Shown here: positions 1 to 10,455 of the stretch, piece after piece
How the letters are laid out: every line of letters begins with the position of its first letter
Numbering within the stretch: the first letter of the stretch is position 1
NCBI GenBank assembly: GCA_003250355.1
Contig: QKGS01000060.1
Coordinates: 48,714 to 112,713 of the forward strand
Origin: Bacteroidota bacterium
Lineage (GTDB): Bacteria > Bacteroidota > Bacteroidia > Bacteroidales > SZUA-534
Direction: 5' to 3'
Length of the DNA stretch: 64,000 bases
Position numbers and translations under genes: made by a program
The notes under the pieces: model-generated
Told to the model about the DNA's origin: nothing
The model's input: the letters and a program-made list of their open reading frames with translations, nothing else
The model's database searches: none

Positions 1-3000
1 AATGGACTTAGGTGAGGAAAATAGTAGCTATGTTTTGTACAATGAAGATGTGTATGCCACAAATAATCGAAATTCGTTAAGCTTTAGTAATCAGGCGTAT
101 CCCGACAATAACGCCAACAATGTGTATGCCGACTTATCGGCACAGGCTGTTGCTACAGGTCGCGATGTGAGCGAAGTGTCAGAATTTATGGCGAGTATGG
201 GTTATGCCAATGGTAAGGACTTTGAAAAAATTGAAGTTGCCCGACGTTTGGAAAAAAACGAGTATTATATACACGAAAAACTCGGTTATATATCATTAAA
301 TTCAGCCCTAAATGCCGATGAGGTTCTTGCTGTTTCATTCAAATATTCGAGCAGCAACGGAATAAAACAAGTAGGTGAATTAACAACCGATGTTGATTCC
401 GGACTTATTGTTGTGAAACTGTTGAAGCCTTCAAACTTCAACCCACAGTTGGCTTCATGGAACCTGATGATGAAAAATATTTACTCAATAGGGGCGTTTC
501 AGGTGAACCAGGAAGATTTTATATTTGAAGTTGAATATTTCGACGATGAAACAGGAGCTAAAATTTTCAATCTTCCCGATAAGCTTAATGTTCTTAACCC
601 TGAATTTACCAAGAGAAAGCTTCTAAAAATAATGAATCTCGACAACCTGAATTCAAAACTCGACCGGGTTGACGATGGTGACGGAGCTTTCGACTTTGTT
701 GATGAAGCTGTAATTCGCTCATCGAACGGTAGGATTATGTTCCCAACCGTAGAACCTTTTGGCGGATATTTGAAACAGCAAATTATTGAAAACACAAAGC
801 CCGGAATATCATCGGTAGATATTGTAAACCGGTTTGTGTTCAATGAATTATACGACTCTACACAGTATAAAGCCGAGCAAATAACTGCAAAAAACAAGTT
901 TACTTTATCGGGTTCATTCAAATCGTCGGGAGGTTCCGAAATATTTTTGAATGCATTTAACGTTCCCAAGGGGTCGGTTAAGGTTTCGGCAGGCGGAATA
1001 TTACTACAAGAAAATATTGACTATACCGTCGATTATAATATGGGTAGAGTACGTATAACCAACGAAAGCTTTTTGGCATCGGGAACACCCATAAAAATTA
1101 CCCTTGAAAGTAACAATATGTTTAGCGTTCAGAGTAAAACGCTTATAGGAACACACCTCGATTACCGCTTTAGCCCCGATTTTAATGTAGGAGCAACTAT
1201 TTTGAGCCTTAAAGAACGTCCGCTTACGCAAAAAGTTAATATGGGCGAAGAGCCTATTTCAAATACTATATGGGGGCTTAACACTTCGTACCGTACCGAT
1301 GCCCCTTTCCTTACCCGTTTAATAGACCGTATCCCGCTTATTGAAACTAAAGAAATGTCGTCAATAACACTTGAGGGTGAATTTGCTCAGCTTATACCCG
1401 GGCATAACGATGCTATTGGAGAAACAGGTAATGCATTTATCGACGATTTTGAAGGTAGCGAATCGAGTATTGACTTACGTAGCCGTACAGGGTGGGTGCT
1501 TGCCAGTACACCATTACAGTTTCGCGAAGCATCGCTGTTCGATACCCTTACATACGGATATAATCGGGCTAAGTTGGCATGGTACCAAATAGACCCTATT
1601 TTTTTCCGTTCCGGATCGCCGGTAAGCAGCGACGACCAGTCGAGTCTTTTGGTTTACAGAGCTCGCGAGCAAGATATTTTCCCAAATAAAGAGACACAAG
1701 ACGGTATTCCTACCGAAATATCGACTTTCGACCTTGCTTTTTATCCCAATGAGAGAGGACCTTACAACTATGAGTTGTCGGGTTCGGGTGTGTCGGCAGG
1801 TCTCGATGCCAATGGTAACCTTAAGAACCCCGAAACCCGTTGGGGAGGCGTTATGCGTGAACTTAGCTCAAACGATTTTGAAGCCACCAATGTTGAGCAT
1901 ATCCGCTTTTGGATGATGGACCCTTTTGTTGAGGAAAATGTCGATAACGATGGTGGTTATTTATATTTTAACCTAGGTAATGTTTCGGAAGATATTTTGC
2001 GCGACGGCAGAAAGAGTTACGAAAACGGTTTGCCATCAACAAGCATAGTCGATTCCAAAAAATATAAGGAGACCAAGTGGGGTAGAATACCTTCATATCA
2101 GACAGGCAATCAGTTTTTTGAAAACGACGAGGATATCAGAAGATATCAGGATGTTGGACTCGATGGCCTTTCAAGCAGTATAATAGGTGCTTCGGGTGTT
2201 GCCGACGAGCAGGCTTTTTTTGCCGGATATATCGACAGCATACGCCAAATAGTTACTAATCCACAAACGCTTGCTCAGTATGAGCAAGACCCCTCGAACG
2301 ATAACTATATGTATTTTCGTGATGCAGCACACGATGCCGCTCAGGCAAATATTCTTGCACGTTATAAAAAATATAACAACCACGAAGGTAACTCACCTGT
2401 AAATTCAGGCAATGTTTCGTTTAGCTCATCGGCTCAAACAACCCCCGATGTTGAAGATATTAACGGCGATTTTACTTTAAGTGAAAATGAGTCGTACTTC
2501 CAGTACAGGGTACGTTTAAGTAAAAACGATATGGTAGTAGGGCGCAATTATATTACCGATGTAAGAACTACTACCATAAAAATGAAAAACGGTACCACCA
2601 AAACCGTTAAATGGTACCAGTTTAAAGTACCTATCGACGATTATGAAACTAAATACGGTAATATACAAGACTTTAAATCAATACGGTTTATGCGTACCTA
2701 CCTTACAGGTTGGAATAGCAGCGTGGTACTTAGGTTTGCCAGGTTAGAGCTTGTTCGCGGCGAGTGGAGAACATACGATTACACTATTAAAGAAAAAACC
2801 GAATCGAATGGCGACGACGACCAATACGACCCCTCAAAAGTTCCATTTAGCATAACTACTGTTAATATTGAAGAGAATGCCAACCGCGCACCGGTTAACT
2901 ATGTGTTGCCACCGGGAGTAAGTCGTCAGCAAGACCCTTCAAATCCTCAGCTTACGCAAATGAATGAGCAGAGTTTATCGATTCGTGTCGATAGCCTTGA

Positions 3001-6000
3001 CGATGGTTATTCAAAAGCTATTTATAAAAATATAAATATGGATATGCGCGACTACGGAAAGTTGCAAATGTATATCCATGCCGAAAAACGAGATGAGTAT
3101 AGCGAACTGAACGATAATGATATATCATGTTTTGTCCGTTTAGGATCCGACTTTACCGACAACTATTACGAATACGAAATACCGTTAAAAGTTACCGACC
3201 CCTGGGTTGGTCGCCCTTACGACTGGGGAAGCGATGCCGAGCGTGCTATTGTTTGGCCTACTGCCAATAACCTGATAATAGATTTTGCAGAGCTAACCGG
3301 GGTTAAAGAAGAACGTAACAGAGCACGACGGGAATTAAATTCGACAGTGAGTCTGCTTACTCCATTCAAACATTACACTTCCGATGGTAAAAAAATAGTG
3401 GTAAAGGGAAATCCAAGCCTTGCCAATGTAAAAACCATAATGATAGGTATTAAAAACCCGCTTGCCCGTTACAACAATATTCCCGACGATGGCAGAACCA
3501 AGTCGGGCGAAATATGGGTTAACGAACTTCGGCTTACCGATTTTAAAGAAGATGGTGGGTGGGCAGCTACAGGTAGAATGACAGCACGCCTTGCCGATTT
3601 TGGAACCGTAACAGTTGCCGGAAGTACTATGCAGCCCGGGTTTGGTAGTATAGAACAAAAAGCATCGGAACGTTCCAAAGAGGAAACTAATCAAATAGAT
3701 GTGGCTGCAAACCTTGAAATGGGTAAGTTCTTTCCCGAAAAAGCTAAGGTGCGCATTCCTATGCATTTAGGCTATAGCCGTACTGCTATTAACCCTGAAT
3801 ATAATCCGCTCGACCAGGATATACTTCTTGAAAATACCCTGAACGACCCTACTATGACCGAGCAGGAGAAAAAAGACTTGCTAAATAAAGCTCAAGACTT
3901 AACAGAGCGAAAAAGCATAAACTTTACTAATGTGGGTATTGGTAAAATAGGAGAGGGCAAAACCCGATTTTATTCCCCTTCAAATGTTAGTGTTAGTTAT
4001 GCTTACAGCGAAATGATGCACCGCGATGTAAATACTGCATACGATGTAAACCGAAACCACAATGGCGGAATAAATTATGTATATAACAATCAGGCTAAAG
4101 CAATAGAGCCTTTTAAACAAAATAAGTTGCTCAGAAAACCTGCACTACGCCTTATTGGCGATTTTAACTTCTATTATGCACCTTCGCAGGTTTCGTTATC
4201 AACAACTATGGATAAGCGATACAGCGAAACACTGTTGCGTAACCTCGACAATCCGTCGCTTATATATACCCCATCGTACGACAAACGGTTCGACTGGAAC
4301 AGAAAATCGTCAGTAAAATACAATCTTTCAAAAAGTATAAAACTCGATTTTTCGACAAATACCAATGCAACCATTGAAGAGTTAGACGGTGTAATAGACC
4401 GTAGCGACGAGCAATTATGGGAGGCTTATAAGCGCGAAGTTTGGAATTCAATTAAAGATTTTGGAACACCCGATACATACAATCAGCAATTCAACGCCTC
4501 ATGGGCAGTGCCTATTAATAAAGTACCCGGTTTTAAATGGGTAACTCTTAATGCCCGCTATGCTGCTACATATCAGTGGGACAGGGCGCGAGGTATACAA
4601 AATGAGAACGATACGCTGTTTGTGGGGCACACAATTAAAAACTCACAAAATATAACCCTTAACGGGCAAGTGAGTCTCGATAAACTTTATAACAGTATTA
4701 AGTATATTGACGAGCTTGATAAAAAGTATAAAAAGCCAAGACAGCAACGTTTAAAACCTCGTATTGAAGATAAAGAGACCGAAAAGGCAATATCCAAAAT
4801 TAAAGCCGATACTAAAAAGCGTGTAGCTCACAATTTGAATACCTTAGATATACTTAAAGTAACTGTAATTGACCAAAACGGAGCTGAAGTACCGGTGCAG
4901 TATGAAGTGGTAAACGAAAACAAAATTGAGATAACAGTTAAACAGGAACTCGACAATGCTAAAGTAAAAGTACAAGGTAAGGTTGAAATACAAGACACCC
5001 CTTTGCAAATAGCCATAGAGCACGGGGTATTGTTTGCTACCGGATTAAAGGATATTTCTATTACATCTACTAATACAAAGGGTTCAATATTGGGTGGATA
5101 TAAAAAGACTCACCAGTTTGGCTCATTGCCATTAAACCCCGGATTGCCTTTTATATTTGGGTTACAAGATGATGAATTTGCTGCCAAAAAAGGGGCACAT
5201 GGAGAGTTGATAGACAAACGTTCACTAATAACGCCATTTGCATGGACCGACAATTTGAACCTTATGCTTAAGGCCAAATACGAGCCGGTGCGTAATTTGC
5301 GAATTGATTTTGGAGCAATGCGTAATACTACAGGTAAGCACTCGGAATACTACTATAAGAGCGGTAATGATTTTGTGCCTGAGAACTATCAATACTCAGG
5401 TTCATACACAGTTAGTATATGGATGCTTTCGTCGGCTATGAAATATCCAGGCAAGAAAAACTACTCTTCGGCTGAGGTTCAGAAATATAAATCGAGCCTG
5501 ATTGATGTAGCATGGCGTTTGGCCGACGAGCGTAAGGCGGCTTCAAACAGCGCCACTATTGAAAACGGTGAAGCAAAATACGAGTTAGTTAAAAATTATA
5601 ATCCGGGAACCGACCGTAGTAAAATGCCCGGCGGTTACAGCACGGTAAACCCCGACGTAGCTATTCCGGCTTTCCTTGCTGCATACACCAATCAGGATGC
5701 AAAGTCAATGAACCTTAATTATCTTAAAAACTGGGCTATTTTACGCCCCGATTGGAAAGTAAAATACGACGGGTTGAAAGAGTACGAGTTTATAAAGAAA
5801 TTTTGTAAAAATTTGGTTATTAGTCACGGTTATAAGTCAACATTTACAGTAGGGTCGGTTCAGTCTAATATTGATTATAATTACAATGAAGCCGAAAGCG
5901 GCGATTTTGGTTATATTAGTTGGAATACCAATTCTATTGATACAACTGTATTTATATCGCAATATAACGTTAGTAACTTCAGCGTAAATGAAAAGTTCTT

Positions 6001-6448
6001 GCCACTGTTGGGTGTCGATTTAACGTTAAAAAACAATACATTATGGAAGGTTGAGTTTAAAAAGTCGAGGAATATAACAGTAAACCTTCTTAACTCACAA
6101 ATGCTTGAAGTGTATACACGTGAGTGGGTAATAGGCTCAGGTTACAGGTTCGATAAGGTTAGGTTAAAAATTAATAAAAAAGCAATGGAGAGCGATTTTA
6201 ACCTGCGTGGCGATTTTTCGATACGTAACAACCTTACGGTAAATAGAAACCTGATTGAAGATCACGAAGAGATATCGGCAGGTCAAAAAGCATATGCTTT
6301 AAATATAACAGGCGATTACCAAATTAGCGATAAACTCAATTTCAGAGCTTATTACAAATGGAATTTGAACGACCCGTTTATATCATCGTCGTATAAAACG
6401 GCCGATACCCAATTTGGATTTGAATTCAGGTTCTCGTTAGCTCAGTAG
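1..6448 (+). CDS. sprA: SprA, type IX secretion outer-membrane translocon (5' end outside window)
   Basis: This is the C-terminal ~2148 residues of a giant outer-membrane protein recognised as SprA, the very large beta-barrel through which the Bacteroidota type IX system passes folded cargo; it is also required for gliding where gliding occurs. The frame is open from the first base and known SprA proteins are about 2400 residues, so the signal peptide and N-terminal region lie upstream. The protein is rich in alternating Tyr/Arg/Asn beta-strand sequence, lacks long hydrophobic helices and ends in a short strand finishing FRFSLAQ, as barrel proteins do. A secreted protein with T9SS sorting modules lies at the far end of the window. 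gcvH follows after 157 bases. Identification is from remembered family features. Confidence 0.9.
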   Translation, partial: MDLGEENSSYVLYNEDVYATNNRNSLSFSNQAYPDNNANNVYADLSAQAVATGRDVSEVSEFMASMGYANGKDFEKIEVARRLEKNEYYIHEKLGYISLNSALNADEVLAVSFKYSSSNGIKQVGELTTDVDSGLIVVKLLKPSNFNPQLASWNLMMKNIYSIGAFQVNQEDFIFEVEYFDDETGAKIFNLPDKLNVLNPEFTKRKLLKIMNLDNLNSKLDRVDDGDGAFDFVDEAVIRSSNGRIMFPTVEPFGGYLKQQIIENTKPGISSVDIVNRFVFNELYDSTQYKAEQITAKNKFTLSGSFKSSGGSEIFLNAFNVPKGSVKVSAGGILLQENIDYTVDYNMGRVRITNESFLASGTPIKITLESNNMFSVQSKTLIGTHLDYRFSPDFNVGATILSLKERPLTQKVNMGEEPISNTIWGLNTSYRTDAPFLTRLIDRIPLIETKEMSSITLEGEFAQLIPGHNDAIGETGNAFIDDFEGSESSIDLRSRTGWVLASTPLQFREASLFDTLTYGYNRAKLAWYQIDPIFFRSGSPVSSDDQSSLLVYRAREQDIFPNKETQDGIPTEISTFDLAFYPNERGPYNYELSGSGVSAGLDANGNLKNPETRWGGVMRELSSNDFEATNVEHIRFWMMDPFVEENVDNDGGYLYFNLGNVSEDILRDGRKSYENGLPSTSIVDSKKYKETKWGRIPSYQTGNQFFENDEDIRRYQDVGLDGLSSSIIGASGVADEQAFFAGYIDSIRQIVTNPQTLAQYEQDPSNDNYMYFRDAAHDAAQANILARYKKYNNHEGNSPVNSGNVSFSSSAQTTPDVEDINGDFTLSENESYFQYRVRLSKNDMVVGRNYITDVRTTTIKMKNGTTKTVKWYQFKVPIDDYETKYGNIQDFKSIRFMRTYLTGWNSSVVLRFARLELVRGEWRTYDYTIKEKTESNGDDDQYDPSKVPFSITTVNIEENANRAPVNYVLPPGVSRQQDPSNPQLTQMNEQSLSIRVDSLDDGYSKAIYKNINMDMRDYGKLQMYIHAEKRDEYSELNDNDISCFVRLGSDFTDNYYEYEIPLKVTDPWVGRPYDWGSDAERAIVWPTANNLIIDFAELTGVKEERNRARRELNSTVSLLTPFKHYTSDGKKIVVKGNPSLANVKTIMIGIKNPLARYNNIPDDGRTKSGEIWVNELRLTDFKEDGGWAATGRMTARLADFGTVTVAGSTMQPGFGSIEQKASERSKEETNQIDVAANLEMGKFFPEKAKVRIPMHLGYSRTAINPEYNPLDQDILLENTLNDPTMTEQEKKDLLNKAQDLTERKSINFTNVGIGKIGEGKTRFYSPSNVSVSYAYSEMMHRDVNTAYDVNRNHNGGINYVYNNQAKAIEPFKQNKLLRKPALRLIGDFNFYYAPSQVSLSTTMDKRYSETLLRNLDNPSLIYTPSYDKRFDWNRKSSVKYNLSKSIKLDFSTNTNATIEELDGVIDRSDEQLWEAYKREVWNSIKDFGTPDTYNQQFNASWAVPINKVPGFKWVTLNARYAATYQWDRARGIQNENDTLFVGHTIKNSQNITLNGQVSLDKLYNSIKYIDELDKKYKKPRQQRLKPRIEDKETEKAISKIKADTKKRVAHNLNTLDILKVTVIDQNGAEVPVQYEVVNENKIEITVKQELDNAKVKVQGKVEIQDTPLQIAIEHGVLFATGLKDISITSTNTKGSILGGYKKTHQFGSLPLNPGLPFIFGLQDDEFAAKKGAHGELIDKRSLITPFAWTDNLNLMLKAKYEPVRNLRIDFGAMRNTTGKHSEYYYKSGNDFVPENYQYSGSYTVSIWMLSSAMKYPGKKNYSSAEVQKYKSSLIDVAWRLADERKAASNSATIENGEAKYELVKNYNPGTDRSKMPGGYSTVNPDVAIPAFLAAYTNQDAKSMNLNYLKNWAILRPDWKVKYDGLKEYEFIKKFCKNLVISHGYKSTFTVGSVQSNIDYNYNEAESGDFGYISWNTNSIDTTVFISQYNVSNFSVNEKFLPLLGVDLTLKNNTLWKVEFKKSRNITVNLLNSQMLEVYTREWVIGSGYRFDKVRLKINKKAMESDFNLRGDFSIRNNLTVNRNLIEDHEEISAGQKAYALNITGDYQISDKLNFRAYYKWNLNDPFISSSYKTADTQFGFEFRFSLAQ

Positions 6449-6561
6449 TGTTGACAGGTTTTTTTATTGTATTTGAGCAATATTATTTTTCCATAAGTAT
6501 ATTAATATGATAATAAACTGCAAAAATATTTCAGTCGGAATTTACATTTAAAAAAAAGAAC

Positions 6562-6569
6562 TATTTTTG
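6562..6569 (+). promoter_or_regulatory. Candidate -7 element for gcvH
   Basis: TATTTTTG matches the Bacteroidota -7 consensus TAnnTTTG and sits 36 bases before the gcvH start. No convincing TTG -33 element is seen at the expected distance, so this is only a candidate. Confidence 0.4.
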
Positions 6570-6605
6570 ATTTAGTTTTTAATCAAATCCAAAATAAATA
6601 CTATT

Positions 6606-6983
6606 ATGAAAACACCTTCCGATTTAAGATATTCAGAAGAGCACGAATGGGTAAAAATTGATGGCGATATTGCAACTATCGGGATTACCGATTTTGCTCA
6701 GCAGCAGCTTGGCGATATTGTTTTTGTTGAAATAGAGACCGAAGGCGACAATATTGAAAAAGGGGAAATATTTGGTACCGTTGAAGCTGTAAAAACTGTG
6801 TCAGATTTATTTATGCCTGTTTCGGGAACTGTAATTGAAGTTAACCCCGAGCTGGAAGGTGCCCCTGAAACTATAAATTCCGACCCCTATGGTAAAGGTT
6901 GGATGATAAAAGTGAAAATGGATAAGCCCCACGAATACGAATCGCTTATGAATGCGGTAGACTATAAACAAATGATAGGATAA
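6606..6983 (+). CDS. gcvH: Glycine cleavage system H protein
   Basis: A 125-residue lipoyl carrier protein. It shuttles the aminomethyl group between the P, T and L proteins of the glycine cleavage complex in the cytoplasm. The lipoyl-attachment hairpin is visible as VEAVKTVSD with the modified lysine at residue 63, and the conserved SxEHEW motif is near the N-terminus (residues 10-15). Length is normal for the family. The gene stands alone between sprA and a convergent glnN and ends in a shared hairpin terminator; the other gcv genes are not in the window. H proteins can also feed lipoate metabolism, but nothing here decides that. Confidence 0.97.
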   Translation: MKTPSDLRYSEEHEWVKIDGDIATIGITDFAQQQLGDIVFVEIETEGDNIEKGEIFGTVEAVKTVSDLFMPVSGTVIEVNPELEGAPETINSDPYGKGWMIKVKMDKPHEYESLMNAVDYKQMIG

Positions 6984-7021
6984 AAAAAGCCCTGAATTAC
7001 AGTAAAATTCAGGGCTTTTTT
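6983..7021. terminator. Bidirectional terminator between gcvH and glnN
   Basis: A near-perfect inverted repeat (AAAAAAGCCCTGAATT, then a short loop, then AATTCAGGGCTTTTTT) lies between two convergent genes. It has a T-run on both strands, so it can end transcription of both. Confidence 0.9.
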
Positions 7022-7039
7022 ATGTTTCCAAAGTAAGCT

Positions 7040-9229
7040 CTATTTATTAAACAGCAACTCTCTGTATTTTGGCAACGGCCATAGTTCGTTGTCAACTATT
7101 AATTCAAGCTTATCTATTTCATATCGTATTTCCGAAAAGAATGGTTTTACTTCGTCAGAATAAGTGCGTGCTTTTTGTAGCGTCGATTCTATATTGTTAG
7201 CTTTTTTACGCGCCTCAATCATTTCTGTAACTTTGGTTTTTATAGTTGTAATACGCTGCGAAAGCTCTTTTATAGTATCAAGCTGGCTTGCTGCCACTTT
7301 TTTAAATTCGGCATCGCTAAGTATTTGTTTTAGCCCTGTTACATTCTCTATTAACTTATTCTGATAGCTGTAAACAATAGGTATTATATGGTTTGTAGCA
7401 AGGTCGCCCAACACTCTCGACTCTATTTGTAGCTTTTTAGTATAGTTAGCTATTTTTATTTCAAAGCGGGCTTCCATTTCACGCTCAGTAAAAATATTGT
7501 ACTTGGTACATATTTTCTGAGCCTTTCCGTCTTTCATCCCCTGCAATGCTTCTATAGTATCGGTAATGTTGGTAAGGCCCCGTTTTTTTGCTTCTTTAGC
7601 CCACTCTTCACTATAACCATTACCTTCAAAACGCACCAGTTTCGAAGCTATTATATATTCCTTTATTACCTGGAATATAGCTTCGTCTTTTTTTACACCT
7701 TTGTCAATTCTTACATCTACTTCGCGTTTAAAATCTAACAGTTGGTCGGCAACAGCCAGCGACAGGAATGTTACCGGTGCAGCAGGGTTTAGGTTCGAAC
7801 CGGCTGCTCTAAACTCAAAACGGTTTCCCGTAAATGCAAATGGCGATGTACGGTTACGGTCGGTATTGTCAATAAGCAGCTCGGGTATACGTCCTATATC
7901 GAGTTTTATTTCTGTTTTTTCGTCGGGGGTCATTTTCTTTTCACTAACCCTGTTCTCTAGCTCGTCGAGTACGTTGGTAAGGTATTCGCCAATAAATACC
8001 GACATAATAGCCGGAGGTGCTTCGCCTTCACCCAAACGCAATTCGTTCCCTGCCGATACTATACTGCCTCGTAGTAAGTCGGCATTTTCATATACTGCTT
8101 TTATTGTATTTACCATAAATACTAAAAACTGCATATTCGATTTTGGATTCTTTCCGGGTGAGAGCAGGTTAACACCTGTATTGGTTAGTAACGACCAGTT
8201 GTTGTGTTTACCTGAGCCATTGAGCCCTTTAAATGGTTTTTCGTGGAACAGAACAGTATAGTTATGACGCTTTGCTACTTTTTTCATCAAGTCCATAAGT
8301 AGCATATTATGGTCAACAGCTAGGTTTGCCTCTTCATACATTGGAGCACACTCAAACTGGTTTGGTGCTACCTCATTGTGTCGGGTTTTAATAGGAATAC
8401 CAAGTTTATATGCTTCTATTTCAAAGTCGCGCATAAATGCATTTATACGTGTAGGTATAGTTCCAAAGTAGTGGTCTTCAAGTTGTTGGTCTTTAGCAGA
8501 GGCGTGTCCCATAAGAGTACGCCCGGTGAGCATAATATCGGGGCGAGCCATAAACAGAGCAGTGTCTATTAAATAGTATTCCTGTTCCCAGCCAAGTGTT
8601 GCATTAACCTTGGTTACGTTTTTGTCGAAATATTGGCACACTTCAACAGCTGCATTATTTATTATGCTTAAAGCTTTTAGCAGTGGGGTTTTATAATCGA
8701 GGGCTTCACCTGTATATGCTACAAAAATAGTAGGTATACAAAGTGTTTTTTCAAAAATAAATGCCGGCGACGATGGATCCCATGCCGTATATCCGCGGGC
8801 TTCGAATGTGTTTCTTAATCCACCACTTGGAAAGCTCGAAGCATCGGGTTCTTGTTGTACTAATTGGTCGCCGTCGAAGCTTTCAATTAATCCGTCCGAC
8901 ACCGATGGTTCAAAGAAAGCATCGTGTTTTTCGGCGGTAGAACCTGTAAGTGGGTGAAACCAGTGAGTATAGTGGGTTACACCTTTATCGACAGCCCATG
9001 CTTTCATACCCGACGAAACCTGGTCGGCTATTCGGCGAGGTATACGTGTTCCGTTATTTATTGCATCTATTACTGTATCGTATGCTTCTTTTGAAAGGTA
9101 TACTTTCATTTTGTGCTGGTCAAATACATTCTCGGCAAAGTATTCCGATGTTTTTTTTGCCGGAGCATCTACGTGGAGGGGTTGTCGCGACATTAGTGCT
9201 TCTAATGCCTTAAATCTTATAGTTGCCAT
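7040..9229 (-). CDS. glnN: Glutamine synthetase type III
   Basis: A 729-residue GSIII-type glutamine synthetase, making glutamine from glutamate, ammonia and ATP. GSIII enzymes are about 700-730 residues, much longer than GSI, and are typical of Bacteroidota. Visible motifs include GWEQEYYLID, NEVAPNQFE and GSGKHNNWS, which carry metal, glutamate and ATP ligands of the GS fold; the C-terminal ~200 residues are helical and charged, as in the family. The methionine that opens MATIRFKALEAL is preferred over one eight codons upstream because it matches the family N-terminus and leaves room for a leader. It is a single gene with its own promoter and terminator. Confidence 0.95.
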   Translation of the reverse strand: MATIRFKALEALMSRQPLHVDAPAKKTSEYFAENVFDQHKMKVYLSKEAYDTVIDAINNGTRIPRRIADQVSSGMKAWAVDKGVTHYTHWFHPLTGSTAEKHDAFFEPSVSDGLIESFDGDQLVQQEPDASSFPSGGLRNTFEARGYTAWDPSSPAFIFEKTLCIPTIFVAYTGEALDYKTPLLKALSIINNAAVEVCQYFDKNVTKVNATLGWEQEYYLIDTALFMARPDIMLTGRTLMGHASAKDQQLEDHYFGTIPTRINAFMRDFEIEAYKLGIPIKTRHNEVAPNQFECAPMYEEANLAVDHNMLLMDLMKKVAKRHNYTVLFHEKPFKGLNGSGKHNNWSLLTNTGVNLLSPGKNPKSNMQFLVFMVNTIKAVYENADLLRGSIVSAGNELRLGEGEAPPAIMSVFIGEYLTNVLDELENRVSEKKMTPDEKTEIKLDIGRIPELLIDNTDRNRTSPFAFTGNRFEFRAAGSNLNPAAPVTFLSLAVADQLLDFKREVDVRIDKGVKKDEAIFQVIKEYIIASKLVRFEGNGYSEEWAKEAKKRGLTNITDTIEALQGMKDGKAQKICTKYNIFTEREMEARFEIKIANYTKKLQIESRVLGDLATNHIIPIVYSYQNKLIENVTGLKQILSDAEFKKVAASQLDTIKELSQRITTIKTKVTEMIEARKKANNIESTLQKARTYSDEVKPFFSEIRYEIDKLELIVDNELWPLPKYRELLFNK

Positions 9230-9277
9230 AATTTGTTGATAGTTTGGAAACAAAAATAATTATTAAAGTGATGAACT

Positions 9278-9306
9278 CAAATATAATTTTGAACCGATAA
9301 TAACAA
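9278..9306 (-). promoter_or_regulatory. Promoter of glnN
   Basis: On the minus strand a TTG (-33) is followed after 18 bases by TATATTTG (-7 consensus TAnnTTTG). It lies about 50 bases before the chosen glnN start. Both elements and their spacing match the Bacteroidota housekeeping promoter. Confidence 0.65.
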
Positions 9307-9395
9307 TACAGAGTTTTTAGTAAATAGGGATACACAATAAATTAGCAACAATGATGCATATTTTTACTTAAATGTTATATGTTTGTTTTGTGTAA

Positions 9396-10274
9396 TTATA
9401 AAATCCCATTTGACCCTCTTCCTATTTTACTTACAGCTTCGGTTATTTGTTCCATTTGCCAACGTGGAGTACTGGTGGCTCCGCATACTCCAACCCTGCA
9501 ACTTTGGGCAAACCATTCAGTTTTTAGTTCACTTACTTCTGACACAAAGTGCGAATTAGCGTTATTATGCTTACAAATATCGAATAAGTATTTGCCGTTA
9601 GAGCTTTGTTTCCCTCCAACAAAAATTATAGTATCGTATTTTTTCACAAATTCAGCGAGACGTGGAGCACGGTCGGCTACTTGCCGGCAAATAGTGTCGT
9701 AAACATATACTTTTTTAGTTGCTTTTGCTTTTATTGTTTGCGACAGTTGTTCAAACATCTCTACCGATTGTGTTGTTTGTGAAAACAGATAAATAATCTT
9801 ATCAAAATCGATTTCATTAAAGTCGGCTTCGCTTTGAATAACAACGGCATTATAATTTGTTTGTCCTTGAAGACCAATTACTTCGGCGTGTCCTTTTTTG
9901 CCAAAAATCAGTACCTGTCCGTTTGTTCTACAGGCTTCGTCGTAGGCTTTGCGTACTCTTTGTTGTAGTTTTAATACTACGGGACAGGTTGCATCAACGA
10001 TAGTAATATCTTGTTTTTTTGCATTTTCGTAACGAACCGGAGGTTCACCGTGAGCTCGAAACAAAACCTGCTCATTGGAAATACTTTTATAATCGTGATT
10101 ATCAATAACCTTAAGACCAAGCTTTTGTAGTCTAAGCACCTCTTGTTCATTATGAACTATTGAACCAAGGCAATATAGCTTCCCTTTTTGTGCCAATATT
10201 GCCTCGGCTTTATCTACTGCCTGTGTTACACCAAAACAGAAGCCCGAATATTTGTCAATTTCTACCACTACCAT
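9396..10274 (-). CDS. ispH: 4-hydroxy-3-methylbut-2-enyl diphosphate reductase
   Basis: A 292-residue IspH, the last enzyme of the MEP pathway, which reduces HMBPP to IPP and DMAPP using an oxygen-sensitive iron-sulfur cluster. The three cluster ligands are visible: Cys13 in GFCFGV, Cys97 in DATCP and Cys196 in the TICRQ segment. The RAHGEP motif near residue 73 is also typical of the family. Length is slightly short but complete. It lies downstream of cmk on the same strand, an association common in bacteria (the two are even fused to S1 in some Firmicutes). The 181-base gap to cmk leaves cotranscription uncertain. Confidence 0.96.
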   Translation of the reverse strand: MVVVEIDKYSGFCFGVTQAVDKAEAILAQKGKLYCLGSIVHNEQEVLRLQKLGLKVIDNHDYKSISNEQVLFRAHGEPPVRYENAKKQDITIVDATCPVVLKLQQRVRKAYDEACRTNGQVLIFGKKGHAEVIGLQGQTNYNAVVIQSEADFNEIDFDKIIYLFSQTTQSVEMFEQLSQTIKAKATKKVYVYDTICRQVADRAPRLAEFVKKYDTIIFVGGKQSSNGKYLFDICKHNNANSHFVSEVSELKTEWFAQSCRVGVCGATSTPRWQMEQITEAVSKIGRGSNGIL

Positions 10275-10455
10275 TATTTAACCCGCATTATTCATTAGTT
10301 TTTCAAGATTATCATTAATCAATTATTAATCAGCACCTTTCTAATGCAACGAATTAGAGCGGGCTGAACCCATATGGTTAATTGATGTTTTCCATTAACC
10401 ATCTGTATTGCTTCTATTTACCCTTATTATTTCAATTCTATTGCATAGTTGGGGT

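Noticed and set aside
499..969. Antisense ORF of 156 codons inside sprA
   Set aside because: Lies fully within sprA on the other strand, with no signals of its own and composition expected from the complement of a Ser/Asp-rich gene.
3335..3766. Antisense ORF of 143 codons inside sprA
   Set aside because: No family resemblance and embedded in a strong gene; a shadow frame.
7701..8261. Antisense ORF of 186 codons inside glnN
   Set aside because: Fully within glnN; serine-rich translation is the usual shadow of an acidic coding strand.
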